From: Pseudoxanthobacter soli DSM 19599
GTDB taxonomy: Bacteria; Pseudomonadota; Alphaproteobacteria; Rhizobiales; Segnochrobactraceae
NCBI RefSeq assembly: GCF_900148505.1
Contig: NZ_FRXO01000001.1
Location: 682,001 to 746,000 of the forward strand
DNA: 64,000 nucleotides
Direction of reading: 5' to 3'
A program made the translations under genes and the position numbers. Of the stretch, positions 21,031-30,205 are shown one piece after another. The notes beneath the pieces are model-generated. The model made no database searches and was not told the origin of the DNA. It saw nothing but the letters and a program-made list of their open reading frames with translations. Positions within the stretch are counted from its first letter, which is position 1, and each line of letters opens with the position of its first letter.

Positions 21031-22017
21031 GTGCCAGATACAGAACGCACTCCGGCCGAGCGCAAGGCCGCCACGGAAAAGGCAGGCGACCACGCGCCGG
21101 CGACGGACGCCGCAACGCCGCGCCACCATGTCGAATACTGGGCGATGCGCGTGCTGGCCTGCATCGTGCGCCTGATGCCGATCGATGTCGCCTCGGTCGT
21201 GTTCGGACGGATCTGGGCACTGCTGGCGCCGATGACCCGGCGCCAGCAGCGTGCCGACCGGCATCTCGCCCTGGCGATGCCGGAGCTAAGCGCTGACGAG
21301 CGCGCGCGGATCATCCACGAGATGTGGATGAACTACGGGCGGGTGATGGCGGAGACCTTCCATCTCGACCACCTGAGCGAGGACGTCACCCGCGTTCAGG
21401 TCGAGCCGGTGACCGCCGATACCTTCATCCGCGTGGAAAAGCAGGCGGTGTTCGTGTCGCTGCACATGGCGAACTGGGAAGTCGCCATCGTGGCGGGCCG
21501 CAATTACGGCGTCCGTCCGACGAGCGTGTATCAGGCCATCCAGAATCCGCTGATCGACGCCTGGCTCTGGAGGATGCGCCGGCCGCTCTATGGCGCGCTG
21601 CTGGCGAAGAGCCCGCATATCGCCCGCAGCCTTCTCGCCGGAATCAAGCGCGGCGGCACCATCGCGGTCCTCGGCGATCTTCGCGAGGCGGCGGGCGTCG
21701 AAGTGCCGTTCTTCGGCATGCCGGCGCTCGCCAATTCCTTTCCCGCGGTGCTCGCCCGCAGCTCCGGCGCGCCGCTGGTCGCGGTCCGTGTCCGCCGGCT
21801 CGATGGAGGCGCACGCTTCCTGATCGATTCGGCCCCGATCGAGGTGCCGGAGACCGCCGACCGGCAGGCCGACATCGTGGCGGCGACCGCGGCGCTGCAC
21901 CAGCAGTTCGAGACGTGGATTCGCGAGAACCCGGAGCAGTGGATGTGGACCCACCGCAAATGGGCCATCAAGCATCCGAAGCGCGGCGTTCAGCGGCGTG
22001 CGGCTGCGCAGTCGTGA
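21031..22017 (+). CDS. HtrB/LpxL-like lysophospholipid acyltransferase
   Basis: The protein (328 residues from the GTG at 21031) belongs to the lauroyl/myristoyl acyltransferase family that adds secondary acyl chains to lipid A, or acylates other lysolipids. It has a membrane-proximal hydrophobic N-terminus (YWAMRVLACIVRLMPIDVAS), the catalytic HX4E motif in SLHMANWEVA, and the conserved GGTIAVLGD and PEQWMWTHRKW segments. No ATG precedes the conserved N-terminus close enough; GTG at 21031 or 21013 are the candidates, both just after the UbiH-like stop and both with poor ribosome-binding sites, which suggests coupling to the upstream gene. The exact acyl donor and acceptor are not determined. 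Confidence 0.88.
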   Translation: MPDTERTPAERKAATEKAGDHAPATDAATPRHHVEYWAMRVLACIVRLMPIDVASVVFGRIWALLAPMTRRQQRADRHLALAMPELSADERARIIHEMWMNYGRVMAETFHLDHLSEDVTRVQVEPVTADTFIRVEKQAVFVSLHMANWEVAIVAGRNYGVRPTSVYQAIQNPLIDAWLWRMRRPLYGALLAKSPHIARSLLAGIKRGGTIAVLGDLREAAGVEVPFFGMPALANSFPAVLARSSGAPLVAVRVRRLDGGARFLIDSAPIEVPETADRQADIVAATAALHQQFETWIRENPEQWMWTHRKWAIKHPKRGVQRRAAAQS

Positions 22018-22255
22018 GTCGGGCCGGTCCGGCGGGCCGTGAGCCTCATGGCGCGTCGCCGGTGTCCGTGGACGGAAGGGCGAAAAATGAGGCGACTTAC
22101 ACCGCCCCGGCCGCCTTCGTCTTGACTTTGCGGCCCCGGACCGGCCATTGAGGCCACGGATCGAGTGACCCGCCAACCTTCATCGACGGTTGCCTCGAAG
22201 GCACAACCGGGAAAGAGCAGGCATGAAGCCAGGTACGGCGGACGGGCAAGGAACG

Positions 22256-22585
22256 ATGGATAAAGTCCGGACAGCGAAGTTCAGTATCGGCCAGATCGTC
22301 CGGCACAGGTTCTACCCGTTTCGTGGCGTGATCTTCGACGTCGACCCCATCTTCGACAAGACCGAGGAATGGTGGCTGTCGATTCCGGAAGAAATCCGCC
22401 CGACCAAGGAACAGCCCTACTATCACCTCTTCGCCGAGAACGAAGAATCCGAATACATCGCCTATGTCTCCGAGCAGAACCTGCTGCCGGACGAATCCGG
22501 CGAGCCGGTGCGCCATCCGCAGATCGACGAAGTGTTCGACATGGAAGACGGCCGTTATCAGACCCGCCTGAAGCGGCGGCACTGA
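22256..22585 (+). CDS. hspQ: heat shock protein HspQ (hemimethylated DNA-binding family)
   Basis: The 109-residue protein has the YccV/HspQ domain over nearly its whole length: FSIGQIVRHRFYPFRGVIFD, WWLSIPEEIRPTKEQPYYHL and EYIAYVSEQNLLPDESGEP. In enterobacteria HspQ stimulates Lon protease and is itself heat-induced; alphaproteobacterial members are less studied. ATG at 22256 follows CAAGGA; an upstream ATG at 22223, after AAGAG, would add 11 residues without family similarity. The gene is monocistronic and ends at a strong shared terminator. Confidence 0.9.
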   Translation: MDKVRTAKFSIGQIVRHRFYPFRGVIFDVDPIFDKTEEWWLSIPEEIRPTKEQPYYHLFAENEESEYIAYVSEQNLLPDESGEPVRHPQIDEVFDMEDGRYQTRLKRRH

Positions 22586-22663
22586 GGCCGCAGACCTCGT
22601 CGCGCCGTCGCGCGACCAGCCGGCCTTGGCGCGACATCGAGCAACCGAACGAACACCGACCCG

Positions 22664-22707
22664 AACAAAAAAGGCGGCGAACCCTTGGGCTCGCCGCCTT
22701 TTTTGTT
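22664..22707. terminator. bidirectional terminator between hspQ and the ialB-like gene
   Basis: Two 17-base arms, from AACAAAAAAGGCGGCGA to its exact complement, enclose a 10-base loop. The A-run on one side and T-run on the other give a U-tract for both strands, so it can end the converging hspQ and ialB-like transcripts. Confidence 0.93.
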
Positions 22708-22792
22708 TCCTGAAGGACGGTTTTCCGCGATCGGCCCGGCCGGGCGGCTCCGCCTGGCCGGGATGCGCGTCAGCGGGACGGCCGCGTCGCCG

Positions 22793-23548
22793 TTACTGGG
22801 CCGGGGCCGGAGCCGGCGCCGAACCGGTGTCGCTGGTCTCGCCCGAGGTCGCCTTCTTCTGCTCCTCGATGAGCTTCTGGCGCTGGGCTTCGGCGCGCTT
22901 GTCGAGCTGCGACTGCAGCTCTTCCTGCTGCTTCTGCAGCACCGCGGGATCGGTCGCCGGGCCGTCATAGACCTTGGAGAAGTTCTTCAGCGAAACCGGG
23001 AACGCGATCGGGCTGCCCTGCTGGTTGATGGTCACCAGCGTCATCTGGTTGCCCTTCTTCATGGAGGCGATGAGCTGGTCGCTCGCCACCATCTCCGCGA
23101 AGCAGGCGTTCTGGAAGCAGATCGAGTACTTGGCCTGATCCTGCTTGCCGCTGTCGACCTGCACACGCAGGCCCGGCTGGATCTGCATGCCGACCGGCAC
23201 GGCAACCATCAGCACGCGGCGCGACTCACCCTGGAACTCGCGCACGGCGACGGACGCGATCGGCGCACCGCCGGCGGTGTCGAGGCGAAGGTCCTTGGCG
23301 ACCACGCAGAGCTGCTTCTTGGACTGCGGATCGGTGCTGCAGAACTTCAGCCAGGGCGTGTCGAGGAAGTTGTTGGGCGAAGGCGCCGCCTGCTGCTGGC
23401 CACCCTTGGGTGCCGGAGCGGCCTGCTGGTCCTGGGCCTGAGCATCCGCGCCGAACACGGCCGCGAGCAGCGCAGCCGCCGCGCCGGCCGTCGCCAGACG
23501 CCGCCCGCGATTGGTCCGTCCGCGATTTGCGAGCATCTCACTCGTCAT
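22793..23548 (-). CDS. invasion-associated locus B (IalB) family protein
   Basis: The 251-residue protein has a cleavable signal peptide (residues about 1-38, ending ADAQAQ), a Gln/Ala/Pro-rich linker, and an IalB-like domain with paired cysteines (KFCSTDPQSKKQLCV and YSICFQNACFAEM) expected to form disulfides in the periplasm. The C-terminal 50 residues are a charged coiled-coil-like segment (LQKQQEELQSQLDKRAEAQR) followed by an Ala/Pro tail. IalB proteins are widespread in Hyphomicrobiales, including free-living ones, and the name from Bartonella does not prove virulence here. ATG at 23548 and ATG at 23536 are both possible starts. A role in the periplasm or outer envelope is inferred. Confidence 0.88.
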   Translation of the reverse strand: MTSEMLANRGRTNRGRRLATAGAAAALLAAVFGADAQAQDQQAAPAPKGGQQQAAPSPNNFLDTPWLKFCSTDPQSKKQLCVVAKDLRLDTAGGAPIASVAVREFQGESRRVLMVAVPVGMQIQPGLRVQVDSGKQDQAKYSICFQNACFAEMVASDQLIASMKKGNQMTLVTINQQGSPIAFPVSLKNFSKVYDGPATDPAVLQKQQEELQSQLDKRAEAQRQKLIEEQKKATSGETSDTGSAPAPAPAQ

Positions 23549-24007
23549 GGAATCCCCGTCGTTCTCGAATCCGTTGCCGATCCAGCAATCGCGGCAGCCC
23601 GTCTCAACACCGACCGGTGAGCAGTCCATGGCGCACGCTTCGCTATGAGCGAGCCGTCGTGACTGCCGACTGGGGCGAGAGCATGGCCGATTTACGACCC
23701 GCCGCATATCGCGCGCATCCTTAACGCCCCACCCACGCCATTGCCAGCGTGACAGAGCGGATTTCCGTCCTTCCAGAGTGAGCCCGGACGAAATCCGCCG
23801 CCCCATGGCAAGCCGGCAACAGAAGCGGCGGCCGGCCCTGGATCGGTTTCCTGTTACTGTCGGGGACCCTCGAATGAGCGGGGCGCATGAACTATGTAAG
23901 GCGACATGACGATCCCGCCGCCGGCGTGCCGCCGCGACGGGGCGCAGCCCGCAGCCCGCCGGCCTGGCACACCGCCCGCCAAGCCCGCCGACCCCATCGA
24001 GGCCAGA
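23549..24007. other. divergent intergenic region with an inverted repeat
   Basis: About 460 bases separate the divergent ialB-like and DsbA-like genes. No gene is supported. A long imperfect inverted repeat, GCGGATTTCCGTCC (23757-23770) against GGACGAAATCCGC (23786-23798) with one bulged base, forms a stable hairpin in the middle. It has no U-tract and may be a repetitive palindrome or a regulatory site. Confidence 0.55.
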
Positions 24008-24676
24008 ATGAACCCGCTGGAGCCCATGATCATCGACGTCGTCTCCGACGTCGTCTGCCCCTGGTGCTTTCTCGGCGAGCGCCGGCTGCACCGCGCGCTG
24101 GAAATGCTGCCAGACCTTGCCATTGAGGTTCGCTGGCGGCCGTATCAGCTCGATCCCGGCGTGCCGAAGGAGGGCGTCGACCGGCAGGACTATATGGCGG
24201 CGAAGTTCAAGGATCCCGTGCATCTCGAGGAGATCCACGCCCGTCTCAACGCGCTCGGCGCCGACGAGGAGATCGCCTTCGCGTTCGACGCCATCGCCCG
24301 GCAGCCGAACAGCCTCGATGCCCACCGGCTGATTCGCTGGGCGGGGATGGAGGGTGCGCAGGACGCGGTGGTCGACCGGCTGTTCACCCTGTTCTTCTCC
24401 GAGGGCGCGGACATCGGCGATCACGCCGTGCTGGTCGAAGCGGCGAAGGACGCCGGCATGGACGGCACCGTCGTGGCGCGCCTGCTGGAGGGGCCGTCCG
24501 ACGTCGACGCGGTGCGCAGCGAGATCGAGACCGCCCAGCGCATCGGCGTCACCGGCGTTCCCTGCTTCATCCTCGACGGCAAATATGCCGTGATGGGCGC
24601 GCAGGAGGCCGAGTCCCTCGCAGAGGCGATCCGGCAGGCGGCCGAACAGCGCGGCGATACGGAGGCGGCGGACTGA
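24008..24676 (+). CDS. DsbA family oxidoreductase (FrnE-like)
   Basis: The 222-residue protein has a thioredoxin-fold with the active site DVVCPWCFLG (C17, C20) and the cis-proline loop GVTGVPCFIL near residue 185. This matches the FrnE/2-hydroxychromene-2-carboxylate-isomerase-like branch of DsbA, which lacks a signal peptide and is cytosolic; the substrate is unknown, and disulfide or polyketide-related roles have been proposed for relatives. An additional cysteine sits in the GVPC loop. ATG at 24008 or 24026 are both near the domain start. It is monocistronic. Confidence 0.88.
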   Translation: MNPLEPMIIDVVSDVVCPWCFLGERRLHRALEMLPDLAIEVRWRPYQLDPGVPKEGVDRQDYMAAKFKDPVHLEEIHARLNALGADEEIAFAFDAIARQPNSLDAHRLIRWAGMEGAQDAVVDRLFTLFFSEGADIGDHAVLVEAAKDAGMDGTVVARLLEGPSDVDAVRSEIETAQRIGVTGVPCFILDGKYAVMGAQEAESLAEAIRQAAEQRGDTEAAD

Positions 24677-25140
24677 GGTCTGCCCCTTGCCCGACGACGG
24701 GGACGCGCGCGAGGCCCACTCTGACAACGGCCGCTCATGGCCCGCTCATGGCTCACTTAATGCGCGCCCGATGCGCGCGCATGAGCGGCTGAGGCCTGGT
24801 CGATGAGCGCCTAACGCTCTCTTTACCGCACCGGCATAGGATCGACCGGCGACAACCGTCACGGCCGTGGCGGTTTGCGTTCGTTCTCGTCCGCAGATGC
24901 CACCTCGATACCGCGACCGGTGCCCGCCTCCCCTTCAATCGACGCCCGTGTGAGAACCGTTCGCCGGTGACGGAACGATCCCGCGCGGACCCCTGACGGC
25001 CGATGGGTGGATTCGGACAGATCGGTGGCCTTGGTCGGCGGCGCGACGTTGCCCGCCGATTCAGAACAACGTACATAGTCGTGCACAAGGGTGCCGGCCA
25101 CGTATAGTGGCGATCAGGATACTGCAAACGGAGCCTCGCA
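24677..25140. other. intergenic region upstream of the HxlR regulator gene
   Basis: About 460 bases without a supported gene. Near its start CCGCTCATG occurs twice (24731-24739 and, with one extra C, 24741-24750), and its complement CATGAGCGG at 24780-24788 can pair with either. The 3' part should hold the HxlR promoter; a palindrome-rich stretch (ACGTACATAGTCGTGCAC) near 25068 could be an autoregulatory site but is not exact. Confidence 0.5.
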
Positions 25141-25995
25141 ATGGCGCGTGCCCGCCAGTCCCATCAGGAATCCCCCGCCGGCAAGGCGATGGAGCGGACG
25201 CTGTCGATGATCGGCGGCAAGTGGAAGGGCGTGATCCTGCACCATCTCTCGGCGTCGACGCTGCGCTTCAACGAGCTCAGGCGCCGGATGCCGGGCATCA
25301 CCCAGCGGATGCTGACGAGCCAGTTGCGGGAACTCGAGGCCGACGGCCTGATCACCCGCACCGTCTATGCCCAGGTCCCCCCGCGGGTGGACTATGCGCT
25401 GTCGCCGCTTGGGACGAGCCTCGCCTCGATCCTCTCGGCGCTCGAAGCGTGGGGGGCGGCCCATCCGGCGCCCGAGCCCGCAGCCGTGACGGCGGCCGCT
25501 GCGCTGAAGCCGGTGCTGCCCGCCGTCGAGCCCTTGCCGCCGCCCCGTGCTACTAGTGTCCGGCCGGAGGCGGAGGAGCCGTTCATCCCCTCCCCGTTCA
25601 TCGCCACCCCCGCCGCTGCCGCGAGCTTCATGGAAGCGCTGTCGGCTCTGACGCGCGAGGAAGAGGACGCCGGTGAGCCCGAGGCGGCCCCGTCGGTCGG
25701 ACAGGAGGAGGCGTTCCGGCCGAGCGAGGTCTTCGGCGGCTCGGCCTATGCCGAGACCTATGAGGCGCCGGCCGAGCCCGATCCGGCCGCCACGTCGGAG
25801 CCGGACGCGAACACGGCCGCTCCCACCGACGCGGCGGCGGAAGCGCCTGCGGCGGATGTTCCGGCGGAGCCCGAGAGCGCCGCGCAGCCCGAAACCGAAG
25901 AACAGCCAAAGACCGAAGAGCAAGCCAAGACCGAAGAGCAGCCGAAATACCGCATTCGGCCCTGGACGCCGCGCGACTTCTCGCTGTTCCGATAA
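25141..25995 (+). CDS. HxlR-family regulator with a long acidic low-complexity tail
   Basis: The 284-residue protein starts with a complete HxlR winged helix (residues about 15-110): MERTLSMIGGKWKGVILHHL, FNELRRRMPGITQRMLTSQL, and the wing region LEADGLITRTVYAQVPPRV. HxlR factors normally stop at 110-130 residues. Here about 170 further residues follow, rich in Ala, Pro and Glu, ending with a threefold motif of the EEQPKT/EEQAKT type and a short basic-aromatic end (IRPWTPRDFSLFR). The tail stays in frame with typical codon bias, so it is likely translated. What it senses is unknown. The ribosome-binding site GGAG precedes the ATG. It is 193 bases upstream of a VOC gene that could be its target. 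Confidence 0.85.
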   Translation: MARARQSHQESPAGKAMERTLSMIGGKWKGVILHHLSASTLRFNELRRRMPGITQRMLTSQLRELEADGLITRTVYAQVPPRVDYALSPLGTSLASILSALEAWGAAHPAPEPAAVTAAAALKPVLPAVEPLPPPRATSVRPEAEEPFIPSPFIATPAAAASFMEALSALTREEEDAGEPEAAPSVGQEEAFRPSEVFGGSAYAETYEAPAEPDPAATSEPDANTAAPTDAAAEAPAADVPAEPESAAQPETEEQPKTEEQAKTEEQPKYRIRPWTPRDFSLFR

Positions 25996-26188
25996 GCCTC
26001 CCCCGCCTGTCGCAGTCGGCCTTTCCGCGCGCCGAAATGCCGGCGCGGTGGACGCACTGTCATATTGTTCGGCGAGACTTCATGATCGGCCGGACGGACG
26101 ATACGGGCGCGCGCGGCGGGCCGGCCGTCGCCGTCCCGACCATGGCATTCGTGCGCGCAGCGGCGCGAGAAAACCGGAGAACAACGAG

Positions 26189-26566
26189 ATGTCGCACGGC
26201 CACTTCATCTGGAACGAGCTCACCACCCGCAATGCCGAGGCGGCCGTGCATTTCTACAAGGCGACCCTCGGCTGGACGTTCGAGGTGATGCCGATGGAAG
26301 GCGGCGGCACCTACTACACCGCGCGCGACGGCGAGGCCTATGTCGCCGGCATCTTCACCATGGAAGGCAAGTATTTCGAGGGCGTGCCGGAGCACTGGTT
26401 CTCGTATATCGAGGTCGACGATGTCGACCGTCGCGCCGCCCTGTTCGCGGAAGCCGGCGGCTGCGTGGCCCGGGCGCCCTGGGACATTCCGAATGTCGGC
26501 CGCATCGCCGTCGTGCAGGACGCCGGCGGGGCCTATGTCGGCCTGATGAAGCCCATCGCTCGCTGA
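26189..26566 (+). CDS. VOC (glyoxalase/bleomycin resistance) family protein
   Basis: The 125-residue protein has one vicinal-oxygen-chelate domain: FIWNELTTRNAEAAVHFYKA at the start of the first beta-alpha module and VPEHWFSYIEVDDVDRRAAL in the second, ending AVVQDAGGAYVGLMKP. Members use a divalent metal for diverse reactions or bind antibiotics; the substrate is unknown. GGAG lies 9 bases before the ATG at 26189. The neighbouring HxlR gene is a plausible regulator. Confidence 0.88.
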   Translation: MSHGHFIWNELTTRNAEAAVHFYKATLGWTFEVMPMEGGGTYYTARDGEAYVAGIFTMEGKYFEGVPEHWFSYIEVDDVDRRAALFAEAGGCVARAPWDIPNVGRIAVVQDAGGAYVGLMKPIAR

Positions 26567-26573
26567 GCAAGCG

Positions 26574-26603
26574 GAAGGCGGCGGCCGAGCGGGCGCCGCC
26601 TTC
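26574..26603. terminator. terminator between the VOC gene and mfd
   Basis: A 10-bp stem GAAGGCGGCG / CGCCGCCTTC encloses a 10-base loop, placed directly between the converging stops of the VOC gene and mfd. The U-tract on either side is weak (TTCTTCGG), but position and stem strength support a shared terminator. Confidence 0.75.
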
Positions 26604-26609
26604 TTCGGT

Positions 26610-29600
26610 TCACGCCGCTTTCTTGGTGCCTTCCTCGGCGAGCCGGACGAGCTTCACCAGCACGGCGGCCGTGCCCTTGAGCCGGTCGTCGGGCTTCGCC
26701 CATTCGCGCGAGAGCACGACGCGATGGTCCGGCCGGATCTTCGCCAGCACGCCCTGCTCGCCGATATAGCGGACGAGCCCGACGGGGTTGGCGAACACGC
26801 CACCGCGGAACGCAATGACGACGCCCTTCGGCCCGGCATCGATCTTCTCGACATTGGCCCGGCGGCAGAGGCCCTTGATGTAGACGATCCTGAGAAGGTG
26901 CTCGACCTCCTCGGGCAGCGGCCCGAAGCGGTCCACCATCTCGGCGCCGAAGCTGTCGATCTCGGCCGGCTCGGCGATGTCGGCGAGGCGACGGTAGAGC
27001 CCGAGGCGCAGTTGCAGGTCCGGCACATAGTCTTCCGGGATCAGCACCGGCGTGCCGATGGAGATCTGCGGCGACCAGCGCTCGTCGGTCTCGTCCTCGT
27101 CGCCTCCGGCCTTGAGGTTGGCGACCGCCTCCTCCAGCATCGACTGATAGAGTTCGAAGCCGACTTCCTTGATGTGGCCGGACTGTTCGTCGCCGAGAAG
27201 GTTGCCGGCGCCGCGGATGTCGAGATCGTGGCTGGCGAGCTGGAACCCGGCGCCGAGCGTGTCGAGCGATTGAAGCACCTTGAGACGGCGCTCGGCGGTC
27301 GCCGTCATCGGCTTGCCTGCCGGTACGGTGAACAGCGCGTAGGCGCGCGTCTTGGAACGGCCGACGCGGCCGCGCAGCTGATAGAGCTGCGCCAGACCGA
27401 ACATGTCGGCGCGGTGCACGACCAGCGTGTTGGCGGAGGGGATGTCGAGGCCGGATTCGACGATGGTGGTCGACAGCAGCACATCGTACTGGCCGTCGTA
27501 GAACGCGTTCATGATGTCGTCGAGCTCGCCCGGCGGCATCTGGCCGTGGGCGACCGCGACCTTCACCTCGGGCACCGTTTCGTCGAGGAACGTCTTGGCC
27601 TCGGCGAGGTCGGAGATGCGCGGGCAGACATAGAAGGTCTGGCCGCCGCGGAAGCGCTCGCGCAGCAGCGTCTCGCGGATGACGAGCGGGTCGAACGGCG
27701 AGATGAAGGTGCGCACCGCCAGCCGGTCGACCGGCGGCGTCGCGATCAGCGACAGCTCGCGCACGCCAGTCAGGGCCAGTTGCAGCGTGCGCGGGATCGG
27801 CGTCGCCGACAGCGTCAGCACGTGCACGTCGGCCTTGAGTTCCTTCAGCCGCTCCTTGTGCTTGACGCCGAAGTGCTGCTCCTCGTCGACGATGAGAAGG
27901 CCGAGATCGCGGAACTGGATGCCCTTGGCGAGCAGAGCGTGGGTGCCGACGACGACGTCGATGCTGCCGTCCGCAAGCCCCTTCTTGACCTCGGACTGCT
28001 CCTTGGCGGTGACCAGCCGAGAAAGCTGGGCGAGCTTGAGCGGCATGCCCTGGAAGCGGCTCACCACGGTCTTGAAGTGCTGGCGCGCCAACAGCGTGGT
28101 CGGCACGAGGATCGCGACCTGATGGCCCGACATGGCGGCGACGAAGGCCGCGCGCAGCGCCACCTCGGTCTTGCCGAAGCCGACGTCGCCGCAGACGAGA
28201 CGATCCATCGGCCGGCCGGCCGAGAGGTCCTCGACCACCGCCTCGATGGCGGCGAGTTGGTCCTCGGTCTCGTCATAGGGGAAGCGGGCGACGAATTCGT
28301 CGTAGACGCCTTCGGCCGGCGCCATCACCGGCGCTGCCCGCAGCATCCGCGCCGCCGCGGTCTTGATGAGCTGCTCGGCGATCTCGCGGATGCGCTGGCG
28401 GATCCGCGCCTTGCGGGCCTGCCAGGCGCCGCCGCCGAGCTTGTCGAGCTGGGCGTCGTTGTCCTCGGAGCCGTAGCGGGTGAGAAGCTCGATGTTCTCG
28501 ACCGGCAGGAACAGCTTGTCGCCGCCGGCATAGACGATCTCGAGGCAATCATGCGGATGGCCGGCGGCCTCCACGGTCTTGAGGCCGACGAAGCGGCCGA
28601 TACCGTGGTCGACGTGGACCACGAGGTCGCCCTGGGAGAGGCTGGAGGCTTCCGTCAGCGCCTCGGCGCCGCTCGACTTGCGGCGCCGCTGGCGCACCAG
28701 CCTGTCGCCGAGAATATCCTGCTCGCCGACGACGACGAGGTCGCCCGCCTCGAAGCCGGTCTCGACGCCGAGCACGGCGAGCGCCACCACCTCGCGCGGC
28801 AGCCCGTCGATCTCGGACCACGCCTCGACCGGCTTGACGGCGCCGAGGCCATGATCGGCGAGGATCTGGCCGAGGCGGTCGCGCGAGCCGGCGCTCCAGG
28901 ACGCGAGCACGATGCGCCGCTTCGCCCGCCGCAGGTCGACGATGTAGGACACCACCGCGTCGAACACGTTGGCGCCGGCCGCCCGCTCGGCGGCGAAGGT
29001 GCGGCCGTGCCTGGCGCCCATGTCGATGACGGGACCGCTGAGCGCGGTCTCTGGCACCGAGAACGGCGACAGCCGCAGCCGGGTGTGGCCGGCCATGGCC
29101 GCGATCCAGGAATCCTGATCGAGATAGAGGCTTTCGGGCGCGATCGGCCGGTAGGGCACCTCGCCGGCCGCCTGCTTCGGGCCGGACAGCGTGGCGCGGC
29201 GCGCCTCGTAGTGATCGAGCGCCTGCTTCAGCCGCTCGCCGAGCACCTCGTCCACCAGCGGATCGAGCACCAGCGGTGCCGCGCCGAAATAGGCGAACAC
29301 CGTGTCGAGCCGCTCGTGGAACAGCGGCAGCCAATGCTCCATGCCGGGAAAGCGCCGACCCTCGCTGATGGAATGGTAGAGCGCGTCGGAGCGGTCCGGT
29401 GCGCCGAACGCCGCGACATAGGCCTGGCGGAAGCGGCGGATCGTATCCGGCGTCAGCACCACCTCGCTCATCGGCATCAGGTCGACGCGGGTGAGCTGGC
29501 CGGTGGTGCGCTGGCTTTCGGGATCGAAACGGCGGATCGATTCCAGCGTGTCGCCGAAGAAATCGAGCCGCACCGGCGCCTCGGCCCCAGGCGCGAACAG

Positions 29601-30149
29601 ATCGACGATGCCGCCGCGCACCGCATATTCGCCGGCGTCGCGAACGGTCGCCGTGCGCAGGAAGCCGTTGTCCTCCAGCCAGCGTACCAGCACGGAGATG
29701 TCGACGCGATTGCCGACATGGGCGGAGAACAGCGCGGCGGCGAGATCGTCGCGCGCCGGCACGCGCTGGGACGTGGCATTGACGGTGGTGAGCACGATGC
29801 GCGGGCGGGACGGACCGCCCTTGGCGGGAGGCCGGGCGAGCGAGGCCAGCGCCGCCATGCGGCGTGCCGCCACGACGGCGGACGGCGACACCCGGTCATA
29901 GGGCATGCAGTCCCAACCCGGCAGGTGGATCAGCTCCGCCTCGGGCGCGAACACCGCGAGGGCTTCCGCCATCGCCGACAGCCGCACGCCGTCGCGCGCG
30001 ACGACGACCAGCGAAGGCCCCTCGCCGCCCCGCGCGAACGACGCGCGCGCGAGATCGGCGACGACGAGGGCGTCGTAGCCGTCGGGCACGGCGGAGAGGG
30101 TGGCGTCGCCACCGTGCGCCAGCAGGTCGGCGAAGCTCGGGCGGGTCAT
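26610..30149 (-). CDS. mfd: transcription-repair coupling factor Mfd
   Basis: The 1179-residue ATP-dependent translocase displaces RNA polymerase stalled at DNA lesions and recruits UvrA. The N-terminal third is the UvrB-like module (HLPGWDCMPYDRVSPSA). The RNA-polymerase-interacting domain carries DLVVHVDHGIGRFVGLKTVE, the translocase has Walker A VCGDVGFGKTEVALRAA, Walker B LLIVDEEQHFGVKHKERLK and SATPIPRTLQLALTGVRE, then VSTTIVESGLDIPSANTL-like helicase motifs and the TRG segment, followed by the C-terminal domain. ATG at 30149 is preferred to a GTG three codons upstream. sdhE lies just upstream on the same strand. Confidence 0.97.
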   Translation of the reverse strand: MTRPSFADLLAHGGDATLSAVPDGYDALVVADLARASFARGGEGPSLVVVARDGVRLSAMAEALAVFAPEAELIHLPGWDCMPYDRVSPSAVVAARRMAALASLARPPAKGGPSRPRIVLTTVNATSQRVPARDDLAAALFSAHVGNRVDISVLVRWLEDNGFLRTATVRDAGEYAVRGGIVDLFAPGAEAPVRLDFFGDTLESIRRFDPESQRTTGQLTRVDLMPMSEVVLTPDTIRRFRQAYVAAFGAPDRSDALYHSISEGRRFPGMEHWLPLFHERLDTVFAYFGAAPLVLDPLVDEVLGERLKQALDHYEARRATLSGPKQAAGEVPYRPIAPESLYLDQDSWIAAMAGHTRLRLSPFSVPETALSGPVIDMGARHGRTFAAERAAGANVFDAVVSYIVDLRRAKRRIVLASWSAGSRDRLGQILADHGLGAVKPVEAWSEIDGLPREVVALAVLGVETGFEAGDLVVVGEQDILGDRLVRQRRRKSSGAEALTEASSLSQGDLVVHVDHGIGRFVGLKTVEAAGHPHDCLEIVYAGGDKLFLPVENIELLTRYGSEDNDAQLDKLGGGAWQARKARIRQRIREIAEQLIKTAAARMLRAAPVMAPAEGVYDEFVARFPYDETEDQLAAIEAVVEDLSAGRPMDRLVCGDVGFGKTEVALRAAFVAAMSGHQVAILVPTTLLARQHFKTVVSRFQGMPLKLAQLSRLVTAKEQSEVKKGLADGSIDVVVGTHALLAKGIQFRDLGLLIVDEEQHFGVKHKERLKELKADVHVLTLSATPIPRTLQLALTGVRELSLIATPPVDRLAVRTFISPFDPLVIRETLLRERFRGGQTFYVCPRISDLAEAKTFLDETVPEVKVAVAHGQMPPGELDDIMNAFYDGQYDVLLSTTIVESGLDIPSANTLVVHRADMFGLAQLYQLRGRVGRSKTRAYALFTVPAGKPMTATAERRLKVLQSLDTLGAGFQLASHDLDIRGAGNLLGDEQSGHIKEVGFELYQSMLEEAVANLKAGGDEDETDERWSPQISIGTPVLIPEDYVPDLQLRLGLYRRLADIAEPAEIDSFGAEMVDRFGPLPEEVEHLLRIVYIKGLCRRANVEKIDAGPKGVVIAFRGGVFANPVGLVRYIGEQGVLAKIRPDHRVVLSREWAKPDDRLKGTAAVLVKLVRLAEEGTKKAA

Positions 30150-30205
30150 CGGGCGCACGGGTGTCGAAGCCTCACGGGTGGCAAAGTCTCACAAGTGGCG
30201 AAGTA

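Noticed and set aside
24753-25127. Small minus-strand gene in the gap before the HxlR regulator
   Set aside because: Composition is Arg/Pro-rich shadow type, with no domain or start signal.
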